A stretch of DNA of 64,000 nt, taken from the NCBI GenBank assembly GCA_030531005.1, contig JAUMTW010000005.1:62001-126000 (forward strand), read 5' to 3'. This DNA comes from Corynebacterium sp. (GTDB lineage: Bacteria > Actinomycetota > Actinomycetes > Mycobacteriales > Mycobacteriaceae). The translations under genes were made by a program, and so were the position numbers. Shown here one piece after another: positions 56,584 to 64,000 of this stretch. The first letter of the stretch is position 1; every line of letters starts with the position of its first letter. The notes under the pieces are model-generated. The model saw only the letters and a program-made list of their open reading frames with translations. It ran no database searches and was not told the DNA's origin.

Positions 56584-58212
56584 TTAGAGTGGAATATTAC
56601 CGTGCTTTTTCGCAGGAACCTGCACGACCTTACGATCTAGCAGGCGCAAGCCCTCGATGATTTGGCCACGGGTCTCACTTGGTGGAATGACGGCATCCAC
56701 GAAGCCGCGCTCGGCCGCCATATAAGGATTAACCAGAGTGTCCTCGTACTCGCGTTCGTATTCCTTAGCCAAGGCGGTCACATCCTTGCCAGCTTCTGCG
56801 GCAGCCTTGAGCTCCTTGCGGTAGATGAAGCCCACAGCTCCGGCAGCACCCATCACCGCGATCTGGGCAGTTGGCCAGGCAAAGACGAGATCAGCACCCA
56901 TATCCTTCGAACCCATCACACAATATGCGCCACCATAGGACTTCCGGGTAATCACCGTAATCTTGCCCACAGTGGCCTCTGAGTAGGCATAGAGTAGTTT
57001 GGCGCCGCGGCGGATGATGCCATCGAACTCCTGGTTGGTGCCAGGCAAGAAGCCGGGGACATCCACGAATTCAATGATCGGAATATTAAAGGCATCGCAG
57101 GTGCGCACGAAGCGCGCGGCCTTTTCGGAGGCACGAATATCCAAACAACCAGCAAATTCTGTGGGCTGGTTGGCTACGATGCCAACGCTGCGACCCTCAA
57201 TGCGGCCAAAGCCAGTCAGAATGTTGCCCGCATAGCCTTCTTGGATTTCGAAGAAGTCGCCATCATCGAGCACTCGGGTGAACACATCCTTCATGTCATA
57301 AGGCTGGTTCGGTGAATCCGGAATAAGAGTGTCGAGTTCCAGATCCTCATCAGTGATGTTGTCCTGAATTGATCCCTGCATAATCTCGGCAGGTTCACGA
57401 GGTGGCTCTGCACGGTTATTCGAAGGCAAGAAGCCCACAAGTTCGCGGACCCAATCTAAGGCATCGGCATCATCGTCGGCGGTGTAGTGCGAAGTGCCCG
57501 AGGTTGCCATGTGGGTCTGTGCGCCACCAAGCTCTTCCTGGGTCACATCTTCGCCCGTCACAGTCTTAATAACATCGGGGCCGGTGATGAACATTTTAGA
57601 GGTCTTGTCCACCATGATGATGAAGTCTGTCAACGCAGGCGAGTACACGTGGCCGCCGGCGCAGGCGCCCATGATCAAGGAAATCTGCGGGATCACACCG
57701 GATGCCAAAGTATTGCGGTAGAAAATCTTGGCGTATAGGCCCAGAGAAACGACACCTTCCTGGATGCGTGCACCGGCGCCTTCGTTGATGCCAATGAGCG
57801 GGACACCAGTTTTAATGGCCATGTCCATGATCTTGACGATCTTTTCGCCATAAACTTCACCAAGTGCGCCGCCGAAGACGGCACCATCCTGGGAAAAAAC
57901 GCACACCTTGCGGCCGTCAATGGTGCCATACCCAGTGACCACGCCGTCGGTGACTGGACGCTTGGCATCCAGGCCGAAGTTCTTTGAGCGGTGACGGGCT
58001 AGGGCATCGACTTCCACGAATGAGCCCTCATCGAGGAGGTATTCAATGCGTTCACGGGCAGTTTTCTTGCCAGCATTATGGACACGCTCGACTGAGGCCG
58101 GCCCCATGGGGGTTTGGGTCTCAGCGAGGCGAGCGCGCAAATCTGCAAGCTTTCCAGCAGTCGTGCTGAGGTCGGGCTTTTCAGCCGAAGTATCTTTGAG
58201 TGCGGCAGTCAT
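56584..58212 (-). CDS. accD1: Acyl-CoA carboxylase beta subunit (AccD1/DtsR1 type)
   Basis: A 542-residue carboxyltransferase subunit that moves CO2 from AccBC biotin to acetyl-CoA or propionyl-CoA. It closely resembles C. glutamicum DtsR1 (AccD1) over its length: [17 protein letters not shown], the oxyanion hole region [18 protein letters not shown], and the second one [13 protein letters not shown], ending KKHGNIPL. C. glutamicum has two dtsR genes side by side; only one is here. TAGACT six bases before the ATG and no Shine-Dalgarno suggest a leaderless mRNA. Confidence 0.95.
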   Translation of the reverse strand: MTAALKDTSAEKPDLSTTAGKLADLRARLAETQTPMGPASVERVHNAGKKTARERIEYLLDEGSFVEVDALARHRSKNFGLDAKRPVTDGVVTGYGTIDGRKVCVFSQDGAVFGGALGEVYGEKIVKIMDMAIKTGVPLIGINEGAGARIQEGVVSLGLYAKIFYRNTLASGVIPQISLIMGACAGGHVYSPALTDFIIMVDKTSKMFITGPDVIKTVTGEDVTQEELGGAQTHMATSGTSHYTADDDADALDWVRELVGFLPSNNRAEPPREPAEIMQGSIQDNITDEDLELDTLIPDSPNQPYDMKDVFTRVLDDGDFFEIQEGYAGNILTGFGRIEGRSVGIVANQPTEFAGCLDIRASEKAARFVRTCDAFNIPIIEFVDVPGFLPGTNQEFDGIIRRGAKLLYAYSEATVGKITVITRKSYGGAYCVMGSKDMGADLVFAWPTAQIAVMGAAGAVGFIYRKELKAAAEAGKDVTALAKEYEREYEDTLVNPYMAAERGFVDAVIPPSETRGQIIEGLRLLDRKVVQVPAKKHGNIPL

Positions 58213-58575
58213 AGTATTAGTCTAAGTGGTGGCGAATCGCTTTGGGGCAAATTTAAGTAAATGCCACCCGACAGACCCCAAATTTGACGCAAATAGGGGT
58301 GAAAAGTGGGCATGTTGCCGACAAGTGGGGCGAAAATCGGGCTTAAAGTTGCGCGAACCGCAAGTCGCATCCCTTGGGTCGATGTTGTGACTTTCTGCTA
58401 CTTCCCGCCTGCTGATGCCGGGCCTGCGGATGCTCAATCAACGGTGCCACACAGGAGATTCCAGCTGGCCGCACCCAGCCGCAACCGGCTGCACTGCAAG
58501 CATATTGCTATCCCGCACTCCGCGCACAACCTATAAAACCCGCGCCTGTCTCCATGGCCGACTATTATATTTGGT
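58213..58575. other. Divergent promoter region of accD and birA
   Basis: No gene seen. TAGACT (minus, 58219-58224) six bases before accD and TATTAT (plus, 58563-58568) seven bases before birA are likely -10 elements of leaderless mRNAs. The related strings TTTGGGGCAAATTT (58240-58253) and, on the other strand, GTCAAATTTGGGGT (58269-58282) could be a fatty-acid regulator site. Confidence 0.45.
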
Positions 58576-59385
58576 ATGAACGTGCGCGAACCACTCGATA
58601 TTGACCGAATTCGCCAAGCCCTGTTACGTGCAGGCTTCGCCGATATCCGCTACACCACCTCCACCGGATCTACGAACACCGACCTCGTTGCCCTGGCCAA
58701 AGAAGGGGCTCCAGCCTGGACTGTAATACTCGCTGAACAACAAACTGCTGGCAAAGGACGCATGGGGCGCTCCTATGCCTCCCCGTTATATGGCCAATTA
58801 ACACTTTCCTTGTTGATTCGTCCACCAGCGGAATCCATCGAGCGCATCGGTACTATGAACTTAGCAACCGGCGTGGGCATTATCGATGCTTTAGGCTTGG
58901 AATCCGGCATTCGCTTGAAGTGGCCAAATGATGTGATCATTGAAAACCGAAAGCTATGCGGCATGTTGGCCGAGGCCGTAGCGATGGGTAAAGAGCCCGC
59001 AGTAGTCATTGGCTTTGGACTCAATACCGGGTTGCGCCGCGAAGAACTCCCAGTCTCGCATGCCACATCCTTATATCTTGAAGACATCGAGTTCGACCGC
59101 AATGACTTGACCATCGAGGTGCTCAAAGCAGTGCGCACCCGCTTATGTCAATGGCAAAATAATGATCTGAGCTACATGGCTGACTACCGAAAGGTATGCG
59201 TGACCATTGGTCAAGATGTGCGCGTCCTCCTGCCCGGTAATGAAGAAGTCTTAGGCAAGGCGACCGCCGTGCTCAATGACGGTCGAATCGTGGTTGTCGA
59301 TAATGCCAGCGAGGAGCATGTCTTCGCCGTCGGTGATGTGGAGCACCTGCGTCTACAAGGTGGCACTCACTGGTATAGCCGTTAG
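58576..59385 (+). CDS. birA: Biotin-[acetyl-CoA carboxylase] ligase
   Basis: A 269-residue biotin protein ligase that activates biotin with ATP and attaches it to the AccBC and Pyc carrier lysines. It has STGSTNTDLV, the biotinyl-AMP loop GKGRMGRSY, LKWPNDVI and KLCGMLAE, and a C-terminal SH3-like cap. The N-terminal DNA-binding domain of E. coli BirA is missing, so it is a plain ligase. It is divergent from accD, its client pathway. The mRNA is probably leaderless. Confidence 0.96.
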   Translation: MNVREPLDIDRIRQALLRAGFADIRYTTSTGSTNTDLVALAKEGAPAWTVILAEQQTAGKGRMGRSYASPLYGQLTLSLLIRPPAESIERIGTMNLATGVGIIDALGLESGIRLKWPNDVIIENRKLCGMLAEAVAMGKEPAVVIGFGLNTGLRREELPVSHATSLYLEDIEFDRNDLTIEVLKAVRTRLCQWQNNDLSYMADYRKVCVTIGQDVRVLLPGNEEVLGKATAVLNDGRIVVVDNASEEHVFAVGDVEHLRLQGGTHWYSR

Positions 59386-59473
59386 TTCGCATCCACGCCC
59401 GGTAACCCCGTAAAATGGACTACCAGACTAAGCACGCCCTGCCGATCCCCGGGTAACCTGCTGCCACGGTGTG

Positions 59474-59479
59474 TATACT
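59474..59479 (+). promoter_or_regulatory. -10 element of the PH-domain gene
   Basis: TATACT preceded by TGTG. The leader of about 80-110 nt contains the hairpin TCAAGGC/GCCTTGA (59502-59508 with 59517-59523), a possible attenuator. Confidence 0.5.
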
Positions 59480-59592
59480 GCACCCCCAGCAGACTTTATA
59501 TTCAAGGCCATATCGTGCCTTGATATGAAGTTCCGGCATGGCAGCGAAAGAAAGGATGCACCATTCAGCTGCGCCGCGATGAGGTAGTTCAT

Positions 59593-60036
59593 GTGGACAT
59601 TACCTCCTCTTTATTTGAGATGATCTATCCAGCCTTGGAGAGCATCATCATCACCGGCCTATGCTGGATGGCTATTGGCTACGTTGATGCTCACGTCAGC
59701 CTCGTGAACCCAGCAATTATGCATAACACCTTGGTTGTGCTCTGGATCATCCTGTTACTTCTACGCTGTGTGGTCCCGATCATTCGGCAACGCAACCGCC
59801 GCATTATGGTCACCAACCAGCGGGTCATTCTGCGCACCGCCACTTTTCGCGGTACTTGGGAATCCATTCCCCTTGATGCCGTGCGTGATATTGCACGGCG
59901 CCGTAAAGGTATCTTCTTAGCTGTAGCTGGACATGATCGTTCCATCTACTTGCCAAAAGTCCCCAAAGCGAAGAAGGTCGTTGCAGTTTTAGAAGATGTT
60001 ACCGACGCATACAGGGCTACTCGGATCACTTATTAA
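59593..60036 (+). CDS. PH domain membrane protein
   Basis: A protein of at least 147 residues with two helices (about residues 13-32 and 43-60) followed by a small PH-like domain (RRIMVTNQRVILRTATFRGTWESIPLDAVRDIARR). The family occurs between birA and purK in corynebacteria; function unknown. GTG 59593 has GATGAGGT upstream and is the first standard start after an in-frame stop at 59521. However, AAAGGA is ideally placed for an ATT codon at 59563, which would add QLRRDEVVH, a natural lead-in for this family. The true start may therefore be non-standard. Confidence 0.8.
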   Translation: MDITSSLFEMIYPALESIIITGLCWMAIGYVDAHVSLVNPAIMHNTLVVLWIILLLLRCVVPIIRQRNRRIMVTNQRVILRTATFRGTWESIPLDAVRDIARRRKGIFLAVAGHDRSIYLPKVPKAKKVVAVLEDVTDAYRATRITY

Positions 60037-60160
60037 CATTTGGCGTGGTTTGCCAGCGGTTGATACCCACCATGGAAGTCAGCACGCCCGCGCCAGAACC
60101 AAGCAGGTGTTCTCTTGCTTTACGCAGGTATGCTACTAGGTGTTCAAAAAGGGTAGCCAC

Positions 60161-60166
60161 TATAGT
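60161..60166 (+). promoter_or_regulatory. -10 element of purK (leaderless)
   Basis: TATAGT lies seven bases before the GTG at 60174, with no Shine-Dalgarno. Confidence 0.55.
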
Positions 60167-60173
60167 TGGCAGA

Positions 60174-61382
60174 GTGAACGCAGCAGAACAACATCCAGCC
60201 CACGTCCCCGGCATGCCAGTAGTTACCGTCATCGGTGATGGGCAACTCGCTCGCATGATGCAAACCAGCGCGATCGAACTCGGCCTATCGTTGCGCGTGC
60301 TTGCCGGTAGTCCAGATTCTTCCGCCGCCCAAGTAGTTGCCGATAATGTCTTCGGCGCTTACACGAAGCTGGAGGACCTTGAAAAAGTCACCGATGGTTC
60401 TGTCATCACTTTCGATCATGAACACGTACCCACCGCATACCTAGAGCAACTCCAGGCCTCCGGGATCAACATTCACCCCGGTCCGAAAGCCCTGGTCTAC
60501 GCCCAGGATAAACTTGCGATGCGGAAGAAACTACGCGAACTTGGTGCCCCGGTACCACCATTTGCCGCCCTAGAATCTGTTACCGATGCTGCCGCATTCT
60601 GGGAAGCTGTGCAAGGCCAGGTATGCCTCAAAGCTATTCGGGGTGGCTATGACGGCCATGGTGTGTGGTTCCCGGAAACTGTAGCAGAATTCGAAGAGAT
60701 CCTGGGCGAACAACTTTCCAAAGGCGTGGCCTGTATGGCAGAGCAAAAGGTTGCCCTGGTTCGGGAATTATCTGCCATGGTGGCCCGCCGACCCAGCGGG
60801 GAAACCCGAACTTGGCCTGTTGTGGAATCGGTACAAACTGATGGTATTTGCACTGAGGCAGTTGCCCCTGCCCCGAGCTTGGATCCAGAACTTGCCGACC
60901 GCGCTAAAGAACTTGCGATTACTATTGCCACCGAATTAGATGTGACCGGTGTACTCGCAGTGGAACTTTTTGAGATTAAGGATGAACTCGGTCAATCCGA
61001 TATTCGCGTGAACGAGCTTGCGATGCGTCCGCACAACACCGGCCACTGGAGTCAAGATGGTAGTATCACTGGCCAGTTTGAACAGCACTTGCGCGCAGTC
61101 CTCGATTGGCCACTTGGTTCCACCGATACTCGCGCACCTTTTACCGTGATGGCCAATGTGCTTGGTGCCCCAGAGGATCCGGCGACGCCACTACCACAGC
61201 GTATGCAGGAAGTTTGGCAGCGCTTCCCAGAGGTCAAGATTCACTTCTATGGCAAGACCTACCGGGCTGGACGCAAGCTAGGACACGTGAATGTTTGCGG
61301 CTCTGATGCTCAGCGAACTCGCGAGGTTGCACGCCTTGCGGCTGGCTTTTTACGTACCGCCACCTGGCCAGATGAGCAGTAG
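60174..61382 (+). CDS. purK: N5-carboxyaminoimidazole ribonucleotide synthase
   Basis: A 402-residue ATP-grasp enzyme that makes N5-CAIR from AIR, bicarbonate and ATP in purine synthesis. It has VTVIGDGQLARMMQ at the N-terminus, ITFDHEHVP, the ATP-binding CLKAIRGGYDGHGVW and the metal-binding VNELAMRPHNTGHWS. GTG 60174 is chosen because a -10 hexamer precedes it; ATG 60214 would also keep the core. purE, whose product uses N5-CAIR, follows 118 nt downstream. Confidence 0.95.
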   Translation: MNAAEQHPAHVPGMPVVTVIGDGQLARMMQTSAIELGLSLRVLAGSPDSSAAQVVADNVFGAYTKLEDLEKVTDGSVITFDHEHVPTAYLEQLQASGINIHPGPKALVYAQDKLAMRKKLRELGAPVPPFAALESVTDAAAFWEAVQGQVCLKAIRGGYDGHGVWFPETVAEFEEILGEQLSKGVACMAEQKVALVRELSAMVARRPSGETRTWPVVESVQTDGICTEAVAPAPSLDPELADRAKELAITIATELDVTGVLAVELFEIKDELGQSDIRVNELAMRPHNTGHWSQDGSITGQFEQHLRAVLDWPLGSTDTRAPFTVMANVLGAPEDPATPLPQRMQEVWQRFPEVKIHFYGKTYRAGRKLGHVNVCGSDAQRTREVARLAAGFLRTATWPDEQ

Positions 61383-61433
61383 AGCAGCAATGCGTGAAAA
61401 ACCTTTCCGGCTGAGCATGCGGCTAGGTTGCAG

Positions 61434-61448
61434 TCTGCAGTATGCAGA
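61434..61448. promoter_or_regulatory. Palindrome between purK and purE
   Basis: TCTGCA-GTA-TGCAGA is a perfect inverted repeat 52 bp before purE; it could be an operator or a small hairpin. Confidence 0.35.
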
Positions 61449-61500
61449 TTGTGTATTAGAGCGAGTAAATAATCGAAAATAATTGAGAGGATACAACACG

Positions 61501-62004
61501 ATGAATCCCCGCGTTGGTTTAATTATGGGCTCAGATTCCGATTGGGACACCGTAGCCCCAGCAGCAGAGGTACTTGCTGAATTCGGCGTGCCTTTTGAAG
61601 TTGGTGTGGTCTCCGCGCACCGTACCCCAGAAAAGATGTTGGAGTATGCCAAGCAGGCACATACACGGGGCATTCAAGTTCTTATAGCCTGCGCTGGTGG
61701 TGCTGCACATCTGCCGGGTATGGTCGCTGCCTGCACCCCATTGCCAGTAATTGGTATTCCACGTGCTTTAAAGAATCTGGATGGTCTGGATTCTCTACTT
61801 TCTATTGTGCAGATGCCAGCTGGCGTGCCTACTGCCACCGTATCCATTGATGGCGCAAAGAATGCGGGTCTGCTAGCGATTCGAATTCTCGGCGCCGGCG
61901 ACTCTGAGTTGCTGCAAGCGACTTTCGAGTATCAAGACCAGATGCGCGCTGAAGTAGAGCGCAAGGACGAAGCGCTGCGACGCCGTTTGCTCGACGGAGA
62001 ATAG
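61501..62004 (+). CDS. purE: N5-carboxyaminoimidazole ribonucleotide mutase
   Basis: A 167-residue class I PurE that converts N5-CAIR to CAIR, the step after PurK. It has the N-terminal [31 protein letters not shown] with the catalytic region, and [17 protein letters not shown] 61501 follows GAGAGGA; an in-frame start 18 bases upstream overlaps that site and is unlikely. Confidence 0.97.
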   Translation: MNPRVGLIMGSDSDWDTVAPAAEVLAEFGVPFEVGVVSAHRTPEKMLEYAKQAHTRGIQVLIACAGGAAHLPGMVAACTPLPVIGIPRALKNLDGLDSLLSIVQMPAGVPTATVSIDGAKNAGLLAIRILGAGDSELLQATFEYQDQMRAEVERKDEALRRRLLDGE

Positions 62005-62066
62005 ACACAATCGGGCATCTGTTCGAAAAAAGCTAGCGTGCTTGGCCGGGCATGCGATATCTTAAA

Positions 62067-62088
62067 GGCAACCTTTAAATAGGTTGCC
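62067..62088. terminator. Hairpin downstream of purE
   Basis: GGCAACCT pairs with AGGTTGCC around TTAAAT. No T-run follows, so it may stabilise the 3' end more than terminate. Confidence 0.45.
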
Positions 62089-62124
62089 AGTGGAGCATTA
62101 CTTTGCTCTTGTGTGAGCCAAAGA

Positions 62125-62160
62125 CAGCGCCCCAGATCATAGAGTAGATCTGGGGCGCTG
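62125..62160. terminator. Strong hairpin between purE and the TIGR03089 gene
   Basis: CAGCGCCCCAGATC pairs perfectly with GATCTGGGGCGCTG around an eight-base loop between convergent genes. Probably bidirectional, though the T-run is weak. Confidence 0.65.
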
Positions 62161-62237
62161 TTGCTGCTCGAGCAGGCTCGGGAATCGGCCCCTCTTTGCC
62201 ACACGTGTGAGTTCAGAAGAAGGGTTATATCGGAATC

Positions 62238-62906
62238 CTAGAGCACTAGCTCCACATTCTCCGCCGCAACAATCTCCTCGAGGCGCTGTTCATCAACCTC
62301 TCCAACGACGGTAACGACAGAACCACCGGTGGCTAAGGGGGCAAGTAGTTGTGCTTCAAAGCTTGTCCAGTCGTCCCATCCGCGCCCGAGTACGCGTTGC
62401 GCAGCACCACTTACTGCAACAGTATCTGTCAAAGCGGGTCCATCTTCGTAGAACACATCCCCATAGGCACGCGTGGTCGGGCTAAAGTCCACCACCCCTG
62501 GGAGCAATTCACCGCCGCATTCCACAACACCGCGGCCAAAGGGGTCGCTGGTCACTGCGACCACGATAGCCTCGGTATCAACGCTTTGGAGCTCGGGGGG
62601 AACAAATACTACGAGGGGATCCCTTGCAGCAATGGCATCTGGATGCGGCGCAATAATTTCAACCTCAACTTCAGCAGCGAGCGCGCCGAGGATAATCACT
62701 ACCGCTTGCCAGTTCACCGGCAAAGCCAATGTGATGTTATCGCCGGCTTCGAGATCGAGTTCCTCCCGCAGCATGTTGGCGACTTTTGCAGCCCAGTTAT
62801 CCAAGGTAGTTGCAGAGAAATCAAGTCGCGAGCCTTCTGTCTCGTCATAGATGGTTAAGCGGGGGCTGCTGGGGTTAGCGGCCAGCAGGGCATTGAGTAG
62901 CTGCAT
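62238..62906 (-). CDS. TIGR03089 family protein
   Basis: A 222-residue actinobacterial protein of the TIGR03089 family, which resembles the N-terminal part of AMP-forming ligases but is too short to have their catalytic core. Landmarks are LDNWAAKVANMLREELDLEAGDNITLALPVNW (split here), the VVIILGALAAEVEVEII segment, and WDDWTSFEAQLLAPLATGGSVV. Function unknown. The ATG follows GAGGAGT. It lies downstream of a LytR-type gene on the same strand, an arrangement seen in mycobacteria. Confidence 0.85.
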   Translation of the reverse strand: MQLLNALLAANPSSPRLTIYDETEGSRLDFSATTLDNWAAKVANMLREELDLEAGDNITLALPVNWQAVVIILGALAAEVEVEIIAPHPDAIAARDPLVVFVPPELQSVDTEAIVVAVTSDPFGRGVVECGGELLPGVVDFSPTTRAYGDVFYEDGPALTDTVAVSGAAQRVLGRGWDDWTSFEAQLLAPLATGGSVVTVVGEVDEQRLEEIVAAENVELVL

Positions 62907-62980
62907 TGAAATACTCCTCGAAGAGCCAGGGCGAAAAGGCCAAACTATAAAAACCGGAAGGTAAAGCTACGGTACAAGCC

Positions 62981-64000
62981 TTAGTTCACGCAGCGCGAGC
63001 TGTCATTATCAGCAGCGGTAATTTCGCGATCAGTCAAGGATTCGTCCACGATGGTACCGGGCTCACCTACGGTGTCTTCGTCATCGGTGTTTGTCGTATT
63101 GGTCTCACTGGAGTCTGAATCGTCGGAGCCGGGACCATCGTAGTCATCAGCGAGTACTACGACATAGGAGTTTTCGCCTAACGAGCTGCTGTACTCAATG
63201 GGTACATTAAGTTCCTCGGCAAGGGCCTTTGCTGCTTCATCATCGGTATCAGCGGCTAATACGGCGCTGGAGCTGTACAAGTCCGCTGTGGGGTTGCCGA
63301 CCTCAGCAATTGTGAATCCCATATTTTCGAGGTGATCAGCGACAGAGGCAGCCAACCCAGCTGTCGAGCCAGCGTTGAGTACGGTTAGTTCGGCATCCGC
63401 ATAGGCATCATGAGAGTCAACGGTAGAAGCATCAGAGCTCGCGGACTCTTTCTGTTCAGTTTTAGCGGTTTCGCTGTCAGAGAGCATGTCTTCGAAGAAT
63501 TCATGCACCTGGCTAACGTTGACCGTCACGATGGATTCACCATAGTCGCCCACGCCATCAGCTGAGGTTACCGGGATAGTGTTGAACACGACGTTACCAC
63601 CGGCAAGGCCTTGGATTTGGTTTGCGAAGCTCATGATGTCCCAGCCCTCATCGATGATCATGGAACGCTCTGCAGCAGAGGCAAGATCGTTTAAACGCGC
63701 AGGGTTGGTAAGCGTGCCAGTCGAGAGCACTTTATTTACCAAGGACGCCATGAAAGCTTGTTGGCGTACGATGCGATCTAGGTCACCGCGCTGTAAGCCG
63801 TGACGCTGGCGCACGAAGGCTAAGGCTTCCGCGCCATTGAGGGTTTGGTTACCCGCATGAAAATTAGCGCCGGAGTATTCGTCATAGACATCCTCGTTCA
63901 GGCAGACGTCCACGCCACCTACGGCATCAGTGAGCAGTACGAAGCCAAGCAGACCAATCTCAGCGTAGTGATCCACCTCAATGCCGGTGAGATCCTTCAC
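62981..64000 (-). CDS. LytR-CpsA-Psr (LCP) family glycopolymer transferase, 5' end outside window
   Basis: The last 339 residues of an LCP protein; the gene continues beyond the right edge. The LCP catalytic domain is present with DHYAEIGLLGFVLLTDAVGGVDVCL, the arginine-containing FVRQRHGLQRGDLDRIVRQQ that binds the lipid pyrophosphate, and later the LytR_C domain (about residues 200-280, ELTVLNAGSTAGLA). An acidic Asp/Ser/Thr-rich tail ends in a lone Cys (SSRCVN). In corynebacteria LCP enzymes join arabinogalactan to peptidoglycan on the outer face of the membrane. Confidence 0.93.
   Translation of the reverse strand: MKDLTGIEVDHYAEIGLLGFVLLTDAVGGVDVCLNEDVYDEYSGANFHAGNQTLNGAEALAFVRQRHGLQRGDLDRIVRQQAFMASLVNKVLSTGTLTNPARLNDLASAAERSMIIDEGWDIMSFANQIQGLAGGNVVFNTIPVTSADGVGDYGESIVTVNVSQVHEFFEDMLSDSETAKTEQKESASSDASTVDSHDAYADAELTVLNAGSTAGLAASVADHLENMGFTIAEVGNPTADLYSSSAVLAADTDDEAAKALAEELNVPIEYSSSLGENSYVVVLADDYDGPGSDDSDSSETNTTNTDDEDTVGEPGTIVDESLTDREITAADNDSSRCVN

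Overview
The window looks like chromosomal DNA of a Corynebacterium, most like the C. diphtheriae group. Evidence is the gene content and order: htaA-hmuTUV-htaB haem uptake, monomeric isocitrate dehydrogenase, an accBC / accD / accE acyl-CoA carboxylase set, actinobacterial ImuA'-ImuB-DnaE2, LpdA, pyruvate carboxylase, and birA-purK-purE. Base composition is moderate, and many starts have a -10 hexamer 6-8 nt upstream with no Shine-Dalgarno. I saw no tRNA or rRNA gene, no insertion sequence and no CRISPR array. Genus is inferred with good confidence; species is not decided.

Layout. 1-780: the end of a cysteine-rich peptide gene resembling halocin C8, a 52-residue membrane protein, then about 450 nt with no clear gene. 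781-7333: a DMT exporter, guaA, the imuA'-imuB pair, an AMIN-like lipoprotein and a sucrase/ferredoxin-like protein. 7384-15241: the methionine importer metQNI, dnaE2, two PH-domain membrane proteins and trmL. 15276-19216: folD, a DUF3017 protein, an SOS-type HNH protein, metX and a membrane protein. 19330-25027: iron-regulated haem uptake genes. 25125-32898: icd, xth, trpS, a YihY/BrkB protein, a PBP-like pseudoenzyme and a 'primosomal'-type protein. 33045-36796: an NlpC/P60 protein with a small helical partner, upp, and a surface protein with neocarzinostatin-like repeats. 37227-49048: an M20 hydrolase, lpdA, pyc, a small hypothetical gene, accBC, a sulfurtransferase and a Cj0069-family protein. 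49226-64000: an OafA-type acyltransferase, a DUF3151 protein, maf, rbsK, a LacI regulator, a stand-alone PTS EIIA, accE, accD, birA, a PH-domain protein, purK, purE, a TIGR03089 protein and a truncated LCP protein.

How genes work together. ImuA', ImuB and DnaE2 form the SOS mutasome. Both transcription units, and the HNH gene, carry LexA-like palindromes. metQNI and metX share a palindrome resembling the McbR operator. The haem genes carry DtxR-like boxes. AccBC, AccD and AccE need biotin attached by BirA, as does Pyc. PurK and PurE act in successive steps of purine synthesis.

The best leads for new biology are the halocin-like peptide with its small membrane partner at the left edge, the signal-less NlpC/P60 protein coupled to a small helical protein, the neocarzinostatin-like surface protein, the catalytically dead PBP-like protein, and an 18-bp motif scattered near gene ends.
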